DNA of 64,000 nt, taken from Micropterus salmoides. Lineage: Eukaryota > Chordata > Actinopteri > Centrarchiformes > Centrarchidae. The first letter of the stretch is position 1, and each line of letters begins with the position of its first letter. A program made the translations under genes and the position numbers. The DNA is taken from the NCBI RefSeq assembly GCF_014851395.1, contig NW_024043372.1, positions 9,313,490-9,377,489 of the forward strand, given 5' to 3'. The notes beneath the pieces were generated by a model. It saw only the letters and a list, made by a program, of their open reading frames with translations, did no database searches and was not told where the DNA came from. Of this stretch, positions 34,301-42,412 are shown piece by piece.

Positions 34301-36269
34301 TTATTAATTTAAAAAAGAAAACACACAATCCTAATTAAATAAAAGCTATTTTTCCAGTAGCAGTAGGTATCTTACATAATAGAAATGTGTTTGAAACAAT
34401 TAGCAAAAATAAACTAATCATATTTAATAGTAGGAACCTAATGAGAAAAGAAAAGTGTGTGTGAATTTCCCCTGGAAACTACAGAAAATAGGAGCCAAAA
34501 TGTCTCACCATGAGTGAGTAAAATCAACTTGGGTTTTCCATTTTCAAGTTCAAACAGCAGGCCGTCTCTGTTCACAAAAAGGGAAAATATCAGAGCAAAC
34601 AACAGAAACACAATAACATAAAAGCAGTAAGCAGACTCAAAACCACTTCTTTTTATGTTTTCCATTATGTCATTGTGTTTTTTTAAAATTGCGTTTATGT
34701 TTTAATGCTCTCTTGCGGCATTTGCTCTTGTGGGACAATGATGAGCTAAACTGTACTGACAGGTTTGTTAGTTAGTGCTGTATTAGTTCTGAACCCAGCG
34801 GCAAGAGGCCGTCCTGTTTCTGGAGGGTCACAGCATTAAATCTAGAATATTTATTCACTGAAGACGTTTCAGTCTGTTTGACCTACATCAGGTATATGAG
34901 CAAAAAGTTGCAAATGAATAAATATAATATTAGTGTGTGGAAGTTTTGTCATTTTTATTCAAATCATGTATTTCTTTCCTTCGTAGCACTGGTCATATAT
35001 CCAAGAGTGCAGAGACTTTTAGATTCTTTCAACAGCCAACTTCAACAGGAAAATCACACACTCATCTCATGTGCGTGCTTCTCAGGCATTTGGGCACAAA
35101 GACGCATATTTGCCTGCCCCTGTACTTAATTACCAAATTGCTGGTTGCTTGAAAGACTGTAGACTATTTGACTATGTAGTCTTTGTGACACTGAGATACT
35201 GAGACTGAACAGCACATTGAGACAGAGCAGTACACACTGTATGATGTTGCCAGGTGACAAAAGTGTCACAGCAAAACTCACAATGAGCAAACACAGACAA
35301 CATTTCACAATGTTACGGATTTACATTCATTACTCTGCTTTCTTGCATGGCTGACATGATCTAGTTTAGATTGGAGAAAATGTTGTTTTACAGAGGAGCA
35401 ATAGAAAGAATCCTGATTGAAAACATCACAAACTGGCATGGGACGTGCACAGCCCAGGACAGGAGGGCTCTGCAGTTGGGGATTAAAACTGCTCATAAGA
35501 TCATTGGTACACAACTCCTGAGCATCAGTGATATCGGTGAGGTGCCTACGCACAGACAAAAGGATATTAAAGGACAGTACCTGCCCCAGTCACAGCCTGT
35601 TCACCCTGCTGCCTTCTGGAAAGAGATTCCCCCAAGCTATCAGACTCTTAAACTCAAATTCATCCTCAGCACCACTCCACTGAATATACTTTACTTCTGT
35701 TTCCCATTTTTAGAATTGCTTTTATATTAATGTATATTGTCTGCTACATAGCAGAAGCACAAACTTAATTTCACGTTACAACCTGTTGTAATGTGACAAA
35801 TAAATCTACCTTGTACCTTTGATGAAGAACAGGAAGTTCAAATCACACCTGTAACTCATTAGTGGCATGTCTAATGCCACTTAAGTGTCTGTATTTGACG
35901 TTTTACCTCAACACCCTGACGAAACGAAACATTTTGCCCAGAAGGCCGTGCAGACAATATACATGGTTTTTTTTTTTTTTACTTCTTTCTTGTTTGCAGG
36001 AACCCTAGTTAGAATAATGTTTACAGTACATAAATGTTTGACTGATTTTTCCCCTCATCTCTTGTCGATATATCACAACGAACAGCAAAAACAAAGTTAT
36101 TTTTATTATCTGCACGTACAATCAATAATGTTGTGTGTTTTACGGAGTCTTTTTTTTGTTCACAGTTTATGTTGCAAGATATAAAATCATGTCACTGCGA
36201 CACATTCTGTCCTTATGTTGGCCTAGCTAGCTAACACTGGTGATTTGAACAGACTCACCCGAGATTCAT
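16279..36269 (-). CDS. ccdc66: CCDC66, centrosome/cilium coiled-coil protein; 21 coding exons, 869 codons
   Basis: CCDC66 is a microtubule-associated protein of centriolar satellites, spindle poles and primary cilia; its loss causes retinal degeneration in dog and mouse. I traced 21 exons from ATG (36267-36269) to TAA (16279-16281). Lengths sum to 2,610 bases and every junction keeps phase. Conserved landmarks, in order: start MNLG then DGLLFELENGKPKLIL (residues 1-20), CLTSEQLQKIL (about 167-177), KKTQWRRELDEQVALK (about 265-281), RRRWLEELDRQREE (about 342-355), DHELWAIHFDSL (about 372-383), MTALLDPAQIEER (about 451-463), a long charged coiled coil (about 452-528), KDTAVQTG (about 572-579), RRPEWN (about 651-656), RRYVPASERYP (about 661-671), EFIPYVRTDEVFNLDP (about 778-793), DPLLHPELLRN and QEILRGLAQLRQGLLQKQRELE (about 820-857). 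The human protein, as I recall it, is about 948 residues; a conserved helix after residue 528 appears to be missing here. The gene lies tail-to-tail with the tasor-like gene. Confidence 0.96.
16510..16610. mobile_element. 101-bp hAT MITE
   Basis: Begins TAGGGCTGGACGATATGG and ends TGTCCAGCCCTA. The 8-bp flanks TGTTGGAT (16502-16509) and TGTTGGGT (16611-16618) match at 7 of 8. It lies in ccdc66 intron 20. Confidence 0.8.
17784..17905 (-). CDS. ccdc66: ccdc66 exon 20
   Basis: 122 bases encoding HRDPLLHPELLRNTHRQQEI and LRGLAQLRQ. Acceptor TTTCCCTGTCAG; donor GTAGCA, followed by (CA)n-like sequence. Confidence 0.95.
18318..19120 (-). mobile_element. hAT element, internally deleted, with BED zinc-finger remnant
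   Basis: One end reads TAGGGATGCACCAAAATG (18318 onward). The opposite end is truncated near 19120. On the minus strand it keeps the first roughly 60 transposase codons (next entry). Same family as 56950-57854. It lies in ccdc66 intron 19. Confidence 0.75.
18830..19021 (-). pseudogene. hAT transposase N-terminal fragment (BED zinc finger)
   Basis: 63 residues starting MSAVWKHFKVSEKEAKINIC, then RHC, the Trp-containing start and first Cys pair of a BED-type zinc finger of hAT transposases. The rest of the finger and the catalytic domain are absent, so it is a deletion derivative and not a gene. Confidence 0.8.
19241..19661. mobile_element. hAT MITE (TAGGGCTACAACTAA family)
   Basis: Begins TAGGGCTACAACTAACAATT and ends ATTAATCGTCGCAGCTCTA. 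The flanking octamers TGTGTCTG and TATGACTG match at 6 of 8. A partial relative lies at 54186. Located in ccdc66 intron 19. Confidence 0.7.
19880..20058 (-). CDS. ccdc66: ccdc66 exon 19
   Basis: 179 bases: a Pro-rich start, then VLEFIPYVRTDEVFNLDP, a conserved C-terminal motif. Acceptor TGTCTCCTGCAG; donor GTTAGA, followed by a (CA)n run. Confidence 0.95.
20059..21260 (-). other. ccdc66 intron 18, nothing recognised
   Basis: AT-rich sequence without a repeat whose ends I could define. Confidence 0.5.
21261..21313 (-). CDS. ccdc66: ccdc66 exon 18
   Basis: 53 bases encoding VESISRGHSSSAAVNTE. Acceptor TTACTGTTCCAG, donor GTGAGC. Low conservation, but both phases fit. Confidence 0.83.
21431..21644 (-). 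CDS. ccdc66: ccdc66 exon 17
   Basis: 214 bases beginning PSRRYVPASERYPAPLQRD, the conserved continuation of exon 16, then a Pro-rich linker. Acceptor TTCGTCCAG, donor GTGGGA. Confidence 0.95.
22263..22736. mobile_element. MITE with about 55-bp terminal inverted repeats
   Basis: The left end TGAAAAATCAAAAACAAGCC (22263) and the inverted right end (22736 backward) are the same for 20 bases. The similarity continues, with few mismatches, through TATTGTGAAC. No target duplication was resolved. It lies against an AGTGGTGGAA-type repeat (22740-22900) in ccdc66 intron 16. Confidence 0.75.
22740..22900 (-). repeat. AGTGGTGGAA-type repeat fragment, reversed
   Basis: Read on the minus strand it begins AGTGGTGGAAAGCTGAGTTC and continues with TTTGAGGTACTTTTGC. 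Same family as 11715-12190. Confidence 0.55.
23216..23551. mobile_element. 336-bp hAT MITE related to 66-1542
   Basis: The left end is TAAAGCCTGACCAATAGTT and the inverted right end TAGAGCCCGATCGATTTG. Flanks CTTCACAG (23208-23215) and CTACACAG (23552-23559) match at 7 of 8. Confidence 0.8.
23590..27005 (-). mobile_element. 3.4-kb G/T-rich retrotransposed insertion, no reverse transcriptase seen
   Basis: On the plus strand the block starts with a T run (23 T at 23587-23609) and ends at 27005. The 13-bp sequence GACATTTATGTTT is present at both edges (23577-23589 and 27006-27018). A poly(A) on the minus strand plus a target-site duplication shows that it was reverse-transcribed into the genome in minus orientation. 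About 24.4-27.0 kb is extremely C/A-rich on the plus strand (G/T-rich in the sense of the element), with many C runs and many CpGs; the last 800 bases before the poly(A) are AT-rich. Long open frames exist on both strands, but their composition is explained by the base bias. None shows an endonuclease, reverse transcriptase or gag-like motif. Candidates: a non-autonomous LINE derivative, a LINE 5' region joined to a tail, or a retrocopy of a structured non-coding RNA. Confidence 0.8.
27023..27257 (-). CDS. ccdc66: ccdc66 exon 16
   Basis: 235 bases ending KRDKRRPEWNTQ, a conserved basic motif. Donor GTAGAA at 27022. A 3.4-kb retroinsertion begins 17 bases after the exon. Confidence 0.94.
27258..27535 (-). 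other. ccdc66 intron 15
   Basis: Short intron with a GTA/GCA-type trinucleotide-rich stretch (about 27465-27530) next to the exon 15 donor. No other feature. Confidence 0.5.
27536..27619 (-). CDS. ccdc66: ccdc66 exon 15
   Basis: 84 bases encoding VSRHDECSEEEVV and KDTAVQTG, matching the conserved RHD..., KKDTGVQT block. Donor GTAACG. Confidence 0.92.
27620..28323 (-). other. ccdc66 intron 14 with a LINE/SINE tail and an AGTGGTGGAA-type fragment
   Basis: Mostly low-complexity AT DNA (27770-27960). The 28005-28100 part reads, on the minus strand, GCACCTTATCACCAAAGC, then AATTCCTTGTATGTGT, then TTTCTGATTCTGAATT, a common fish retroposon 3' end. A second copy of this tail lies on the plus strand at 42340-42412. 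Confidence 0.6.
28324..28393 (-). CDS. ccdc66: ccdc66 exon 14
   Basis: 70 bases encoding PSHPEEQPKKVDDQRHLKTL and EPS. Acceptor GTGTTGCAG, donor GTGAGC. It aligns loosely with the RLIKNLG part of the mammalian protein. Confidence 0.8.
28483..28641 (-). CDS. ccdc66: ccdc66 exon 13, coiled coil with a weak donor
   Basis: 53 codons of Glu/Arg-rich coiled coil ending LDTQREKQK. The only usable donor is GTCACG, which is not consensus at +3 or +5. Phase fits the next exon. Confidence 0.85.
28731..28815 (-). CDS. ccdc66: ccdc66 exon 12
   Basis: 85 bases encoding YLRTMTALLDPAQIEERE, the most recognisable CCDC66 motif. Acceptor TTTCATTCAG, donor GTAGGA. Confidence 0.97.
29095..29327 (-). CDS. ccdc66: ccdc66 exon 11
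   Basis: 77 codons plus two bases. Begins TEDHELWAIHFDSLQ, matching a conserved Trp/His/Phe block, then a Pro/Ser-rich linker. Donor GTATGG. Confidence 0.94.
29448..29582 (-). CDS. ccdc66: ccdc66 exon 10
   Basis: 45 codons with RRRWLEELDRQREE, a conserved coiled-coil segment. Donor GTACAG. The exon-end phrase CAGGTAC recurs 37 bases into the intron. Confidence 0.95.
29583..30740 (-). other. ccdc66 intron 9, nothing recognised
   Basis: No repeat end or exon is supported. A short coding-like run near 29870-30050 has stops on both sides. Confidence 0.4.
30741..30833 (-). CDS. ccdc66: ccdc66 exon 9
   Basis: 31 codons (AEEDTESVLSVQSS...), phase 0 at both ends. Acceptor TTTGTGTTTCAG, donor GTAAAT. 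Confidence 0.88.
31335..31390 (-). CDS. ccdc66: ccdc66 exon 8
   Basis: 56 bases completing D-E-Q-V-A-L-K and adding four Gln. The TTAG acceptor is preceded directly by a (GT)n microsatellite; the donor is GTACAG. Confidence 0.93.
31391..31420. repeat. (CA)n microsatellite at the exon 8 acceptor
   Basis: An uninterrupted CA tract (about 31395-31420) directly upstream, on the minus strand, of the exon 8 TTAG acceptor, where it stands in for the usual polypyrimidine tract. Confidence 0.85.
31421..32205 (-). other. ccdc66 intron 7, nothing recognised
   Basis: AT-rich. The stretch at about 31469-31540 has TAGTGCTGCACCCAACCATT, reminiscent of hAT MITE ends, but no second end was found. Confidence 0.4.
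32206..32300 (-). CDS. ccdc66: ccdc66 exon 7
   Basis: 95 bases encoding a conserved block ending KKTQWRREL. Acceptor TTGTTTAG, donor GTATAC. Confidence 0.94.
32706..32841 (-). CDS. ccdc66: ccdc66 exon 6
   Basis: 136 bases of Glu/Gly/Lys-rich coding sequence (NEGGGEKRKEEDRGGGEE). Acceptor CTCCGTTAG, donor GTGAGC. Only one frame is open, and it fits the phases of both neighbours. Confidence 0.88.
32985..33228 (-). CDS. ccdc66: ccdc66 exon 5
   Basis: 81 codons plus one base, with the conserved CLTSEQLQKIL motif. The acceptor CTCAAG is preceded by a (GT)n run; the donor is GTAGTT. Confidence 0.92.
33328..33582 (-). CDS. ccdc66: ccdc66 exon 4
   Basis: 85 codons, phase 0 at both ends, donor GTAAGT. 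The peptide is Ser/Thr/Lys-rich and poorly conserved. The acceptor is a CAGCAG tandem, so an isoform with one extra Gln (start at 33585) is possible. Confidence 0.88.
33726..33748 (-). CDS. ccdc66: ccdc66 exon 3 (micro-exon)
   Basis: Only 23 bases, encoding IDKNPAK. The acceptor is CTTCCACTGCAG and the donor GTAGGA; phases match both neighbours. Confidence 0.85.
33749..34508 (-). repeat. ccdc66 intron 2 with an interspersed DNA-repeat fragment
   Basis: 33830-34085 shares phrases with 45230-45490, for example GGCAACTGCAACCCACCAAAG versus GGCAATTGCACCCGTAAAAA, then GTCCACTAAA.TGCTT, and GGAAAGGATCCCTAC versus GGAAAGCATCCCTAC. It is therefore a copy of the same element, but ends were not resolved here. 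Confidence 0.5.
34509..34567 (-). CDS. ccdc66: ccdc66 exon 2
   Basis: 59 bases from acceptor TTTGTGAACAG to donor GTGAGA. Encodes DGLLFELENGKPKLILLTH, the conserved N-terminal motif. Confidence 0.93.
35371..35818 (+). pseudogene. LINE ORF2 C-terminal fragment and 3' tail
   Basis: The plus-strand frame FYRGAIERILIENITNWHGT, then TAQDRRALQ...KTAHKIIG, is the post-reverse-transcriptase region of fish LINEs (typically FY.A.IES.L...W.G). The tail TGTAATGTGACAAATAAATC is an A-rich LINE 3' end. It is 5'-truncated and sits in ccdc66 intron 1. Confidence 0.8.
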
Positions 36270-36480
36270 GTCGACAGAAAATATTTACCGAGACTGCAAC
36301 ACGTTAACCGACGACCTTTTTAAAACTGTTTTGTTGTTAGTAAATAAGTTAAAATTCAATAAAATCGCTTCTCTCCACGGTCCAGGACTCGCCGCACTGC
36401 CAGTCACACGCAACTTCCGGTTGTTAAGCTGTGTACGTTGGTTGCTGACAACGACCAAGAACGGCTTCACCGATTGGCTC
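36258..36480 (-). promoter_or_regulatory. ccdc66: probable ccdc66 promoter and 5'UTR
   Basis: The region just upstream of the ATG (36269) is locally GC-richer (36380-36470). It carries an ETS-type site (ACTTCCGG, 36413-36420) and a near-palindrome GTTGCTGACAAC (36441-36452). No TATA box is placed convincingly. A TSS within about 36300-36450 is an inference. Confidence 0.45.
36259..36269 (-). CDS. ccdc66: ccdc66 exon 1 (coding part)
   Basis: Eleven coding bases, ATGAATCTCGG, before a GTGAGTCT donor. It gives M-N-L-G, identical to the start I recall for mammalian CCDC66. Confidence 0.9.
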
Positions 36481-36498
36481 ATTTTAATTTCACTGTAA

Positions 36499-37401
36499 AT
36501 TTAACGGCCAATCATAAGACTTCAATTGTTTAACGTTTACGTTAGTAAGATGACTGAGACAGGAGCAATGACCCAGAATATAACGACTACTTACATTAGT
36601 ACTTGCTACTACTATGTTTACCAGTACTACTACAACTACTCCAAAACAATATAGATGAAAACATGAACAATCTGTACTTTTTGTTTCAAAAATATGTTGG
36701 AAAATTTTCCAGTGCAGCTCATGAAACTCGTGGATTTATTTTATTTTATGAAAAGTTGTTTTTTTCTTTTATGTGTTTCCTAACCTTCATACTTTAGCAC
36801 CTCTTGCGCCACTTAAAATGCAGTTTTCTTTCTTTAAATTTAGTGTGGGATTGGTACTTTATTTGGGTAGTTCCTCCACCTCTGATGTGTATTGAAAATA
36901 ATCTTTGAAGTGAATTGAATTTAGGTTATTGTTACACCACAATACTCAAGAAGGCTACTATTTATTTATTTTGAAACATAATGCACAAAGTGTACAACCA
37001 ACCTGGATGTTTTCTTTTGTTGTTGTTGAATCTATATCAACCCCCACCCAGAACCCAACAGTCCCAGCCCACTCTTGCCAGAAGATCCCAGAGGACTTAA
37101 TTATAGAAACAATATTTAAATTAAAAAGATTACAAAACAAAAGGAATGTTTTTTTAAATGGAAAGAAGTAATACAAAAAAGTGCTTAAACTCCTATACAC
37201 CCATTCATAACCGTGCTTACATGCATACCCAGATCACTACATACGCAGACTTAAATATGTGTAAATAAGAAAAGATCCTCTTAATCCTCTACAAGATAAT
37301 TCAGGTTGACATAGCAGAACAGAGGAATGTGAAAAAAACAGATGCAATACAAGTAGAATCAGTAACATTCTACATATAAATAGGCTATAAATACACTGTA
37401 T

Positions 37402-37402
<1 letters not shown>
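36499..37402. other. non-coding, nothing recognised
   Basis: AT-rich spacer upstream of ccdc66 with no feature I can support. Confidence 0.4.
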
Positions 37403-37469
<67 letters not shown>

Positions 37470-38570
37470 ATTCAAATGAGCTTTATTAGCATGAATGTAT
37501 AGCAACATTATAACAACATTACCAAAGCTACATATAGAGTACATAAGGACAATTAATTTCATACATTTCATTAGATAAGGAAATAAAACAGCAAAAGTTG
37601 TGTTTGTTAATACAAAATAAAATAATAACAATAAAAAATATATAAAATATAAAAATTCTATAAATAAATATTTTAAAAAGTAAATAAGTAAAACAATAAG
37701 CATGTATGTGTTGAAAATTAAAATAATATAAATTAAAATAAATAAATAAAAAGTAAGCATGTGTGTGTTAAAATAAATAAAAATATATAAAAAAATTAAA
37801 ATAAAATAAATAGATAAAACCATAAATGCGTGTGTATATTAATAGACAAAAAAATTATTAATTAATTAGTTCATTTAAAAACACAACAATTACTATTATT
37901 ATATTTAGGGCATGAGGTTAGAAAGTGCAGCTTTGTCTCTACCTATCCTGTGTCACACTGGTAGCAGAGTCTCTCCTCTTGTGGTAGCCAGCTCTGTCTG
38001 TGGCAACCCTTTTCTATGACCAGGCTGTGTTCACTCAGTCTGTATGTTGTCAACATTATTCTTAGTTTAGAACATTTTATTGCGCTCAAGTAATTTGCCA
38101 GTGTGAATTCTCTTTTTAGGGTCAGATAACATTGGAATTTACTTTGTGTTTTGGTCGTTTCTTTCCAGTATTCAATATATTTTTCTTTTTCCTTGTTGAT
38201 AATTTGGTTTGGTCTGCTTGAGTTGGTGTTGCTGTCCTGAAGCTGTTGGGGACTTGTTACTGCAGAGAGCCTCAGGACCAGCTGGCTGAGGGGACTCTTC
38301 TCTGGTTTCAGCTCCTGGTATGTTAGGGCTTTGTGATGGTATGTCTGGGGGTTAACTGATTTCAAGTGATTGTAAAATTTAATTTATCTTTTCTGTATTT
38401 TTAGTAAGAGGGGGTGTTGGCCGAGCTCTGCTCTGCACAGATTATTTGGTGTTTTTTCTCTGTACCTGCATGATGCTCTTACAGAACTCGGTATGGAAAG
38501 ATTCTATGATTGTTTTGTCCCATTTGTCAAATTCTTTATTAAGATTTGATACCAATTTAGCTTTAAGGTA
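37403..38570 (-). pseudogene. LINE 3' part in minus orientation with a (GATA)n tail
   Basis: The minus-strand frame 38365-37943 includes YIEYWKETTKTQSKFQCYLT, LRIMLTTYRLSEHSLVIEKG and WLPQEERLCYQC, the C-terminal region of a known fish LINE ORF2 (cysteine motif RLC..C). An AT-rich stretch follows, then AATAAAGCTCATTTGAATT and a (GATA)n run at 37403-37469. The tetranucleotide is probably the LINE's own 3' tail. The 5' end near 38570 is approximate. Confidence 0.75.
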
Positions 38571-38699
38571 AAAATAAAGATATTATTATTATTATTATTA
38601 TTAAATATTAAACGACTAAATTAACTAAAAAAAAGTACTATTTCTAAGATTAACTCTTTCTCTAAACATTAGGCTACTGGGCTTGTGGATGAGTGCTGT

Positions 38700-38910
38700 A
38701 ATTCAGCAGTAGGAGGCGCCAAAGAGCTGCAGTCATGCAAATGAACCGTAAACTGGCTGCGTTAGCTTCACTGTCATGACGTTACTCTCCTGGATGTTTT
38801 CTCCACCGTTAATGAGTGTGGATACCGGAGACAGACATCCATGAACCTCTCCAGTCTCTGACGCATAACCAACGTGAAGTCAGCTCAGTGTCCACACAGC
38901 GATCCAGAAG
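38700..38910 (+). promoter_or_regulatory. candidate promoter and first non-coding exon, possibly of ip6k1
   Basis: A unique, CpG-containing block has an exact octamer ATGCAAAT (about 38735), a CRE-like TGACGTTAC (38778) and a good donor CCAGAAG|GTAATG with the exon ending at 38910. A second donor-like GCAGCAG|GTAAAG is at about 39073. There is no coding start with a long frame. A 23-kb first intron leading to ip6k1 would fit, but is unproven. Confidence 0.35.
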
Positions 38911-40152
38911 GTAATGTTGTTATTGTGACAGCTCGGTGCCTCTAACCGGAGAGACTGCGTAACGTCAAACCGTGATGTTAGCTATTTAGCTAGCGTTAGC
39001 ATGCAAAGCTACTTATTAAACGATAGTTGATGTCGAACAAACCTCAGCATTGTCCGGGACACAGAGCAGCAGGTAAAGAAGACTTTCAAATCGAGATGAC
39101 GTGAAGCGTTGTGAAGTTTTACTTTCATTCTAAGCTGATTAAAGATGAGCTGACTTAGCTAGCTCGCTAGCGTGTTGTCAGGCTAAGGTCAAGAAGCTGG
39201 CCAGTCTGACAGCTAACGTTAACGCTAACTAATACGGTACCGGAGAGTCTATAAACGTGTTGTGTGACAGCCAGCCAGTAAACGGCAATACCGGGTAATG
39301 TTATGTTCTGGTTAACATCAGAAGCTGGGCTGGTTTCGTTTTCAAGATTAAGAGGTGGGTCCGTAAAAGTTTCATTAGCTTGAAGCTAGCTCGGTGTAAA
39401 TATAATTAAGGTCTTAATGGAGGTTAGTGTACCTCGAATTCACATACACCTGACTCCAGTATTTAGATGGACTAACCTGGGTAAGTTACTGTCATAGGTT
39501 ATAAGTAGTAAGTAGATTATTACCAGCTAGTTACTCCATGGTATTTTGACAGTAGAGGTGGTGGCTTTGACTGGGTTTAATTGGGCAGCTTCAGATGCGC
39601 TGGGTGTGATGGTGACCATGCTGCTAGTCCTGTTTATTTATTGTCATACAAAGTACTACAGCCTTATCATGCTGTTTACCATGCTGCTCTACAAATGACA
39701 AAGTTGCTTCCTCTCTGTCTGACTGGTATCTCTCACAATCAGTAGATGTCCAAGGGCATGTTTACAGATCTCCACACTCAAAAGTCTGGGATTGTTATCA
39801 CTAGAAATGTCTATAGAAATATGGGTTGCTTAGGAACAGTAATCAGTATGGTAGCTACACAATTATTACATGATGAATTAGGCCCAGTTTGTGCCTCTTA
39901 TCCTCAAAACGGTAGATTTAAAATGATTATGTTCTCTGCAAAATATTTAACCAAACTGCAGCACTCTTTTTCATAATCCAAACAAAGATGGTAGCTGGAA
40001 AAGACATGTCCCCACTCGACCAAAATACAATTATCTGTTATATTTGATTAACTTTATTTTATTTTATATTATCAAACACAGTGACAAGTGTGTACATTTA
40101 TTTCATCCAGCTGTCTGAGTTGGAAAATATAGTTGCAATTTGATAAATATTC
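38911..40152. other. non-coding, nothing recognised
   Basis: GC-moderate sequence after the candidate first exon, becoming AT-rich. No feature is supported. Confidence 0.4.
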
Positions 40153-40607
40153 TAGGGCCAGGCAACAAAACAATAATGAAAATTATTGCAATATAATTTT
40201 CCTCAATAACAATATAACAAATGTTCAATAAATGTTTGATTTAATTCATTTAAAATCACAAACGATAATTTTTCTATTAAGATATTTATTTTGCTGAGGA
40301 AAAGGAACTGACAAAAGATTTTACTTACTTTTACTCGTGCATATTTGTTGAAAAAAGATTTTATCATAATTGTTTTGAGTGTTCTGGCTCAGATTTTTTA
40401 AGTGATCCACTTTTTAGCATCAAGTGTTTGTCATGTTCTGACCATAAAGAAAACTTTAAAACCACATTTAACCATCTGGTTTCTTCACCCTGTACTCAGG
40501 ACCATAAATCAGCCATTAAAGTTGAAAGAAATAATGATTTGACATTTATCGTGATAATTATCGATATCAAATAATCAGAGATTTTTGGCCATTTCGCTCA
40601 GCCCTTA
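40153..40607. mobile_element. hAT-like MITE
   Basis: Starts TAGGGCCAGGCAACAAAAC and ends GGCCATTTCGCTCAGCCCTTA. The ends resemble the TAGGGCTGGGC MITE class. Flanking octamers do not match well. Confidence 0.5.
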
Positions 40608-40660
40608 AATAATGTACACAAATATAATGACAATGCATAAAAGGTACAAACTGCTGCAAG

Positions 40661-40867
40661 TAGGGGTGCCCCCTAATAGTCAACTAAACCCTTAGAAGAT
40701 TCTACAAACTTTTCATTAGTCGGGTGGTATGGCAGTCCAAGCGCATTCTCAACCATAGTGAAGGTACTCTGTCACAGTCGGGTAGTGGAGAAAAAAACCT
40801 CAAACCTCAAACCACATTCAGAAGCTGTGCCTTGTCACCGGAAAGTCTTTGGTTGGGGACAGCCCTA
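40661..40867. mobile_element. 207-bp hAT-like MITE
   Basis: Starts TAGGGGTGCCCCCTAATAG and ends GGTTGGGGACAGCCCTA. Flanks GCTGCAAG and GTTTCAAG match at 6 of 8. Confidence 0.6.
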
Positions 40868-42339
40868 GTTTCAAGAGATAAATGCATTACTATGGAAGAT
40901 TTTGGCAGATACTGAGCTCTCACAGCCATAAATTCAACCACTCAAATGTGGTTGTAGAAGTTAAGTCATTGAAATAATTTCTTATGGTGACCAAATGAAT
41001 GTGTAAACGCTCAAATGATCCTTTTTAAACATAAAGTTACCATATAGTTGTAGCAAATATTTTAACATGACTTCTACTGTAATGATTTGTTTCAGTAATG
41101 ATGTGTAAGGAAGTAAATTTGCCAATCCAGGTTTGTGTGAATGTTTGTGGACAGGGACTTACCAATGACAGAGGTCTGTTGTGAGTGTGTTTAAAAGAGG
41201 GTTTAACTTGAGTCCATTATCTTAATTCAGTGTCAACAACTCTGGTGTTTGTGTGTGAAAGTCTTAACAAGCCTAGCTACCTGCCTGGCCCGCTAAAGGA
41301 AAATCCTGACATACTTGGTGAGAATATGGAGGCAGCTTCTCTGAATATCCTAAAATTTTAGCTCTTTTGGTTGGGCTTTACTCTATTTCTCCTTTTTCAA
41401 TTTAAAATCTCTGTACCTCACAGTGTGGAACTGATTGGGATAATTTTTATGGTAAGCCTAAAACCACAAATTACTTTTTTACTGTTAAAGACACATACAC
41501 TCTTTTGGATCTGGGCAAATTTTTGTTATGCGGTGCTTGAAGATTTATAAATATGCAATCCTTCAATTTTATATTGGCTGTCATAAAGGGAAAAAAAGTA
41601 GTTAGGTGGTTTTGGTTACATCTGGCCGATACCTGATCCATTTAATTAGGTCAATATTTGTGCAGATGTAGAAAATATTTCCTTCTCCAGCCGCTCAACC
41701 TTTTTCTCCTGCGCGACTGTGCTCTCTTTTGTGCAATGTAAACAAACCTCAGCCAGGCTTGGCGTCTGGTCCTATAAGATCATATGCTGTCGCTAAGCTA
41801 TAAATAAAAAATTACGTGTGACAAAGTTCTGTCGGTATGCTGAAGTATAATTAGTCTTTAGTCTATAATTTGATAATTTTGCCTTTTCCAGGCAACCAAC
41901 CAACATCTGGAGCGCTTCTACTCAAAACATAGAGCACTCCATTCAGACTAAAGCAAGGGTTTTGAAAGTCTGAGACTGCGGGGCATCCCTGAGACAAAGC
42001 TCGGAAAAAGGCCCCTCCCTTTCATGGGATCATGATTTTATTTGATCCCATAGCCACTCAACAATTGAGCAAAGATAGCCTAATATTACTGTTAAATGCA
42101 ATGCTTCCATTTACTAAGCCTCACCTGAAACCCGCCTCTCACATTGAAAACCTCTGGTCTAAAACCAAGGAGTTAGGATAATCTTGCACGTGCCTTTGGT
42201 TTGAACAGAGTTAAACAAAAACAGGTAGGGTAGCTGGCTAATTTTGGGCTCAAGTCTGGCTTTTTGCTCCCTCAAAGATGGAAACTCTTACAGGACCCTT
42301 ACATGGTGCAAATTATATTAATTATTATTATTTTTCTCT
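40868..42339. other. non-coding, nothing recognised
   Basis: AT-rich, with no exon or repeat boundary supported. Confidence 0.4.
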
Positions 42340-42412
42340 TTTCTCTATGTTTGTCTATGTGTAGCACCTTATCACCAAAGCAATAAAGCTACTTCTGATT
42401 CTGATTCCAAAA
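42340..42412 (+). mobile_element. retroposon 3' tail fragment
   Basis: GTAGCACCTTATCACCAAAG, AATAAAGC and CTTCTGATTCTGATTCC form the same tail as the reversed copy at 28005-28100. Confidence 0.6.

Noticed and set aside
36441..36452. RFX X-box
   Set aside because: The two half sites have no spacer, unlike functional X-boxes with 1 to 3 bases. Kept only as a low-interest motif.
37467..37823. 118-codon minus-strand frame rich in Ile/Phe/Tyr
   Set aside because: AT-rich LINE tail translated by chance; no start context or domain.
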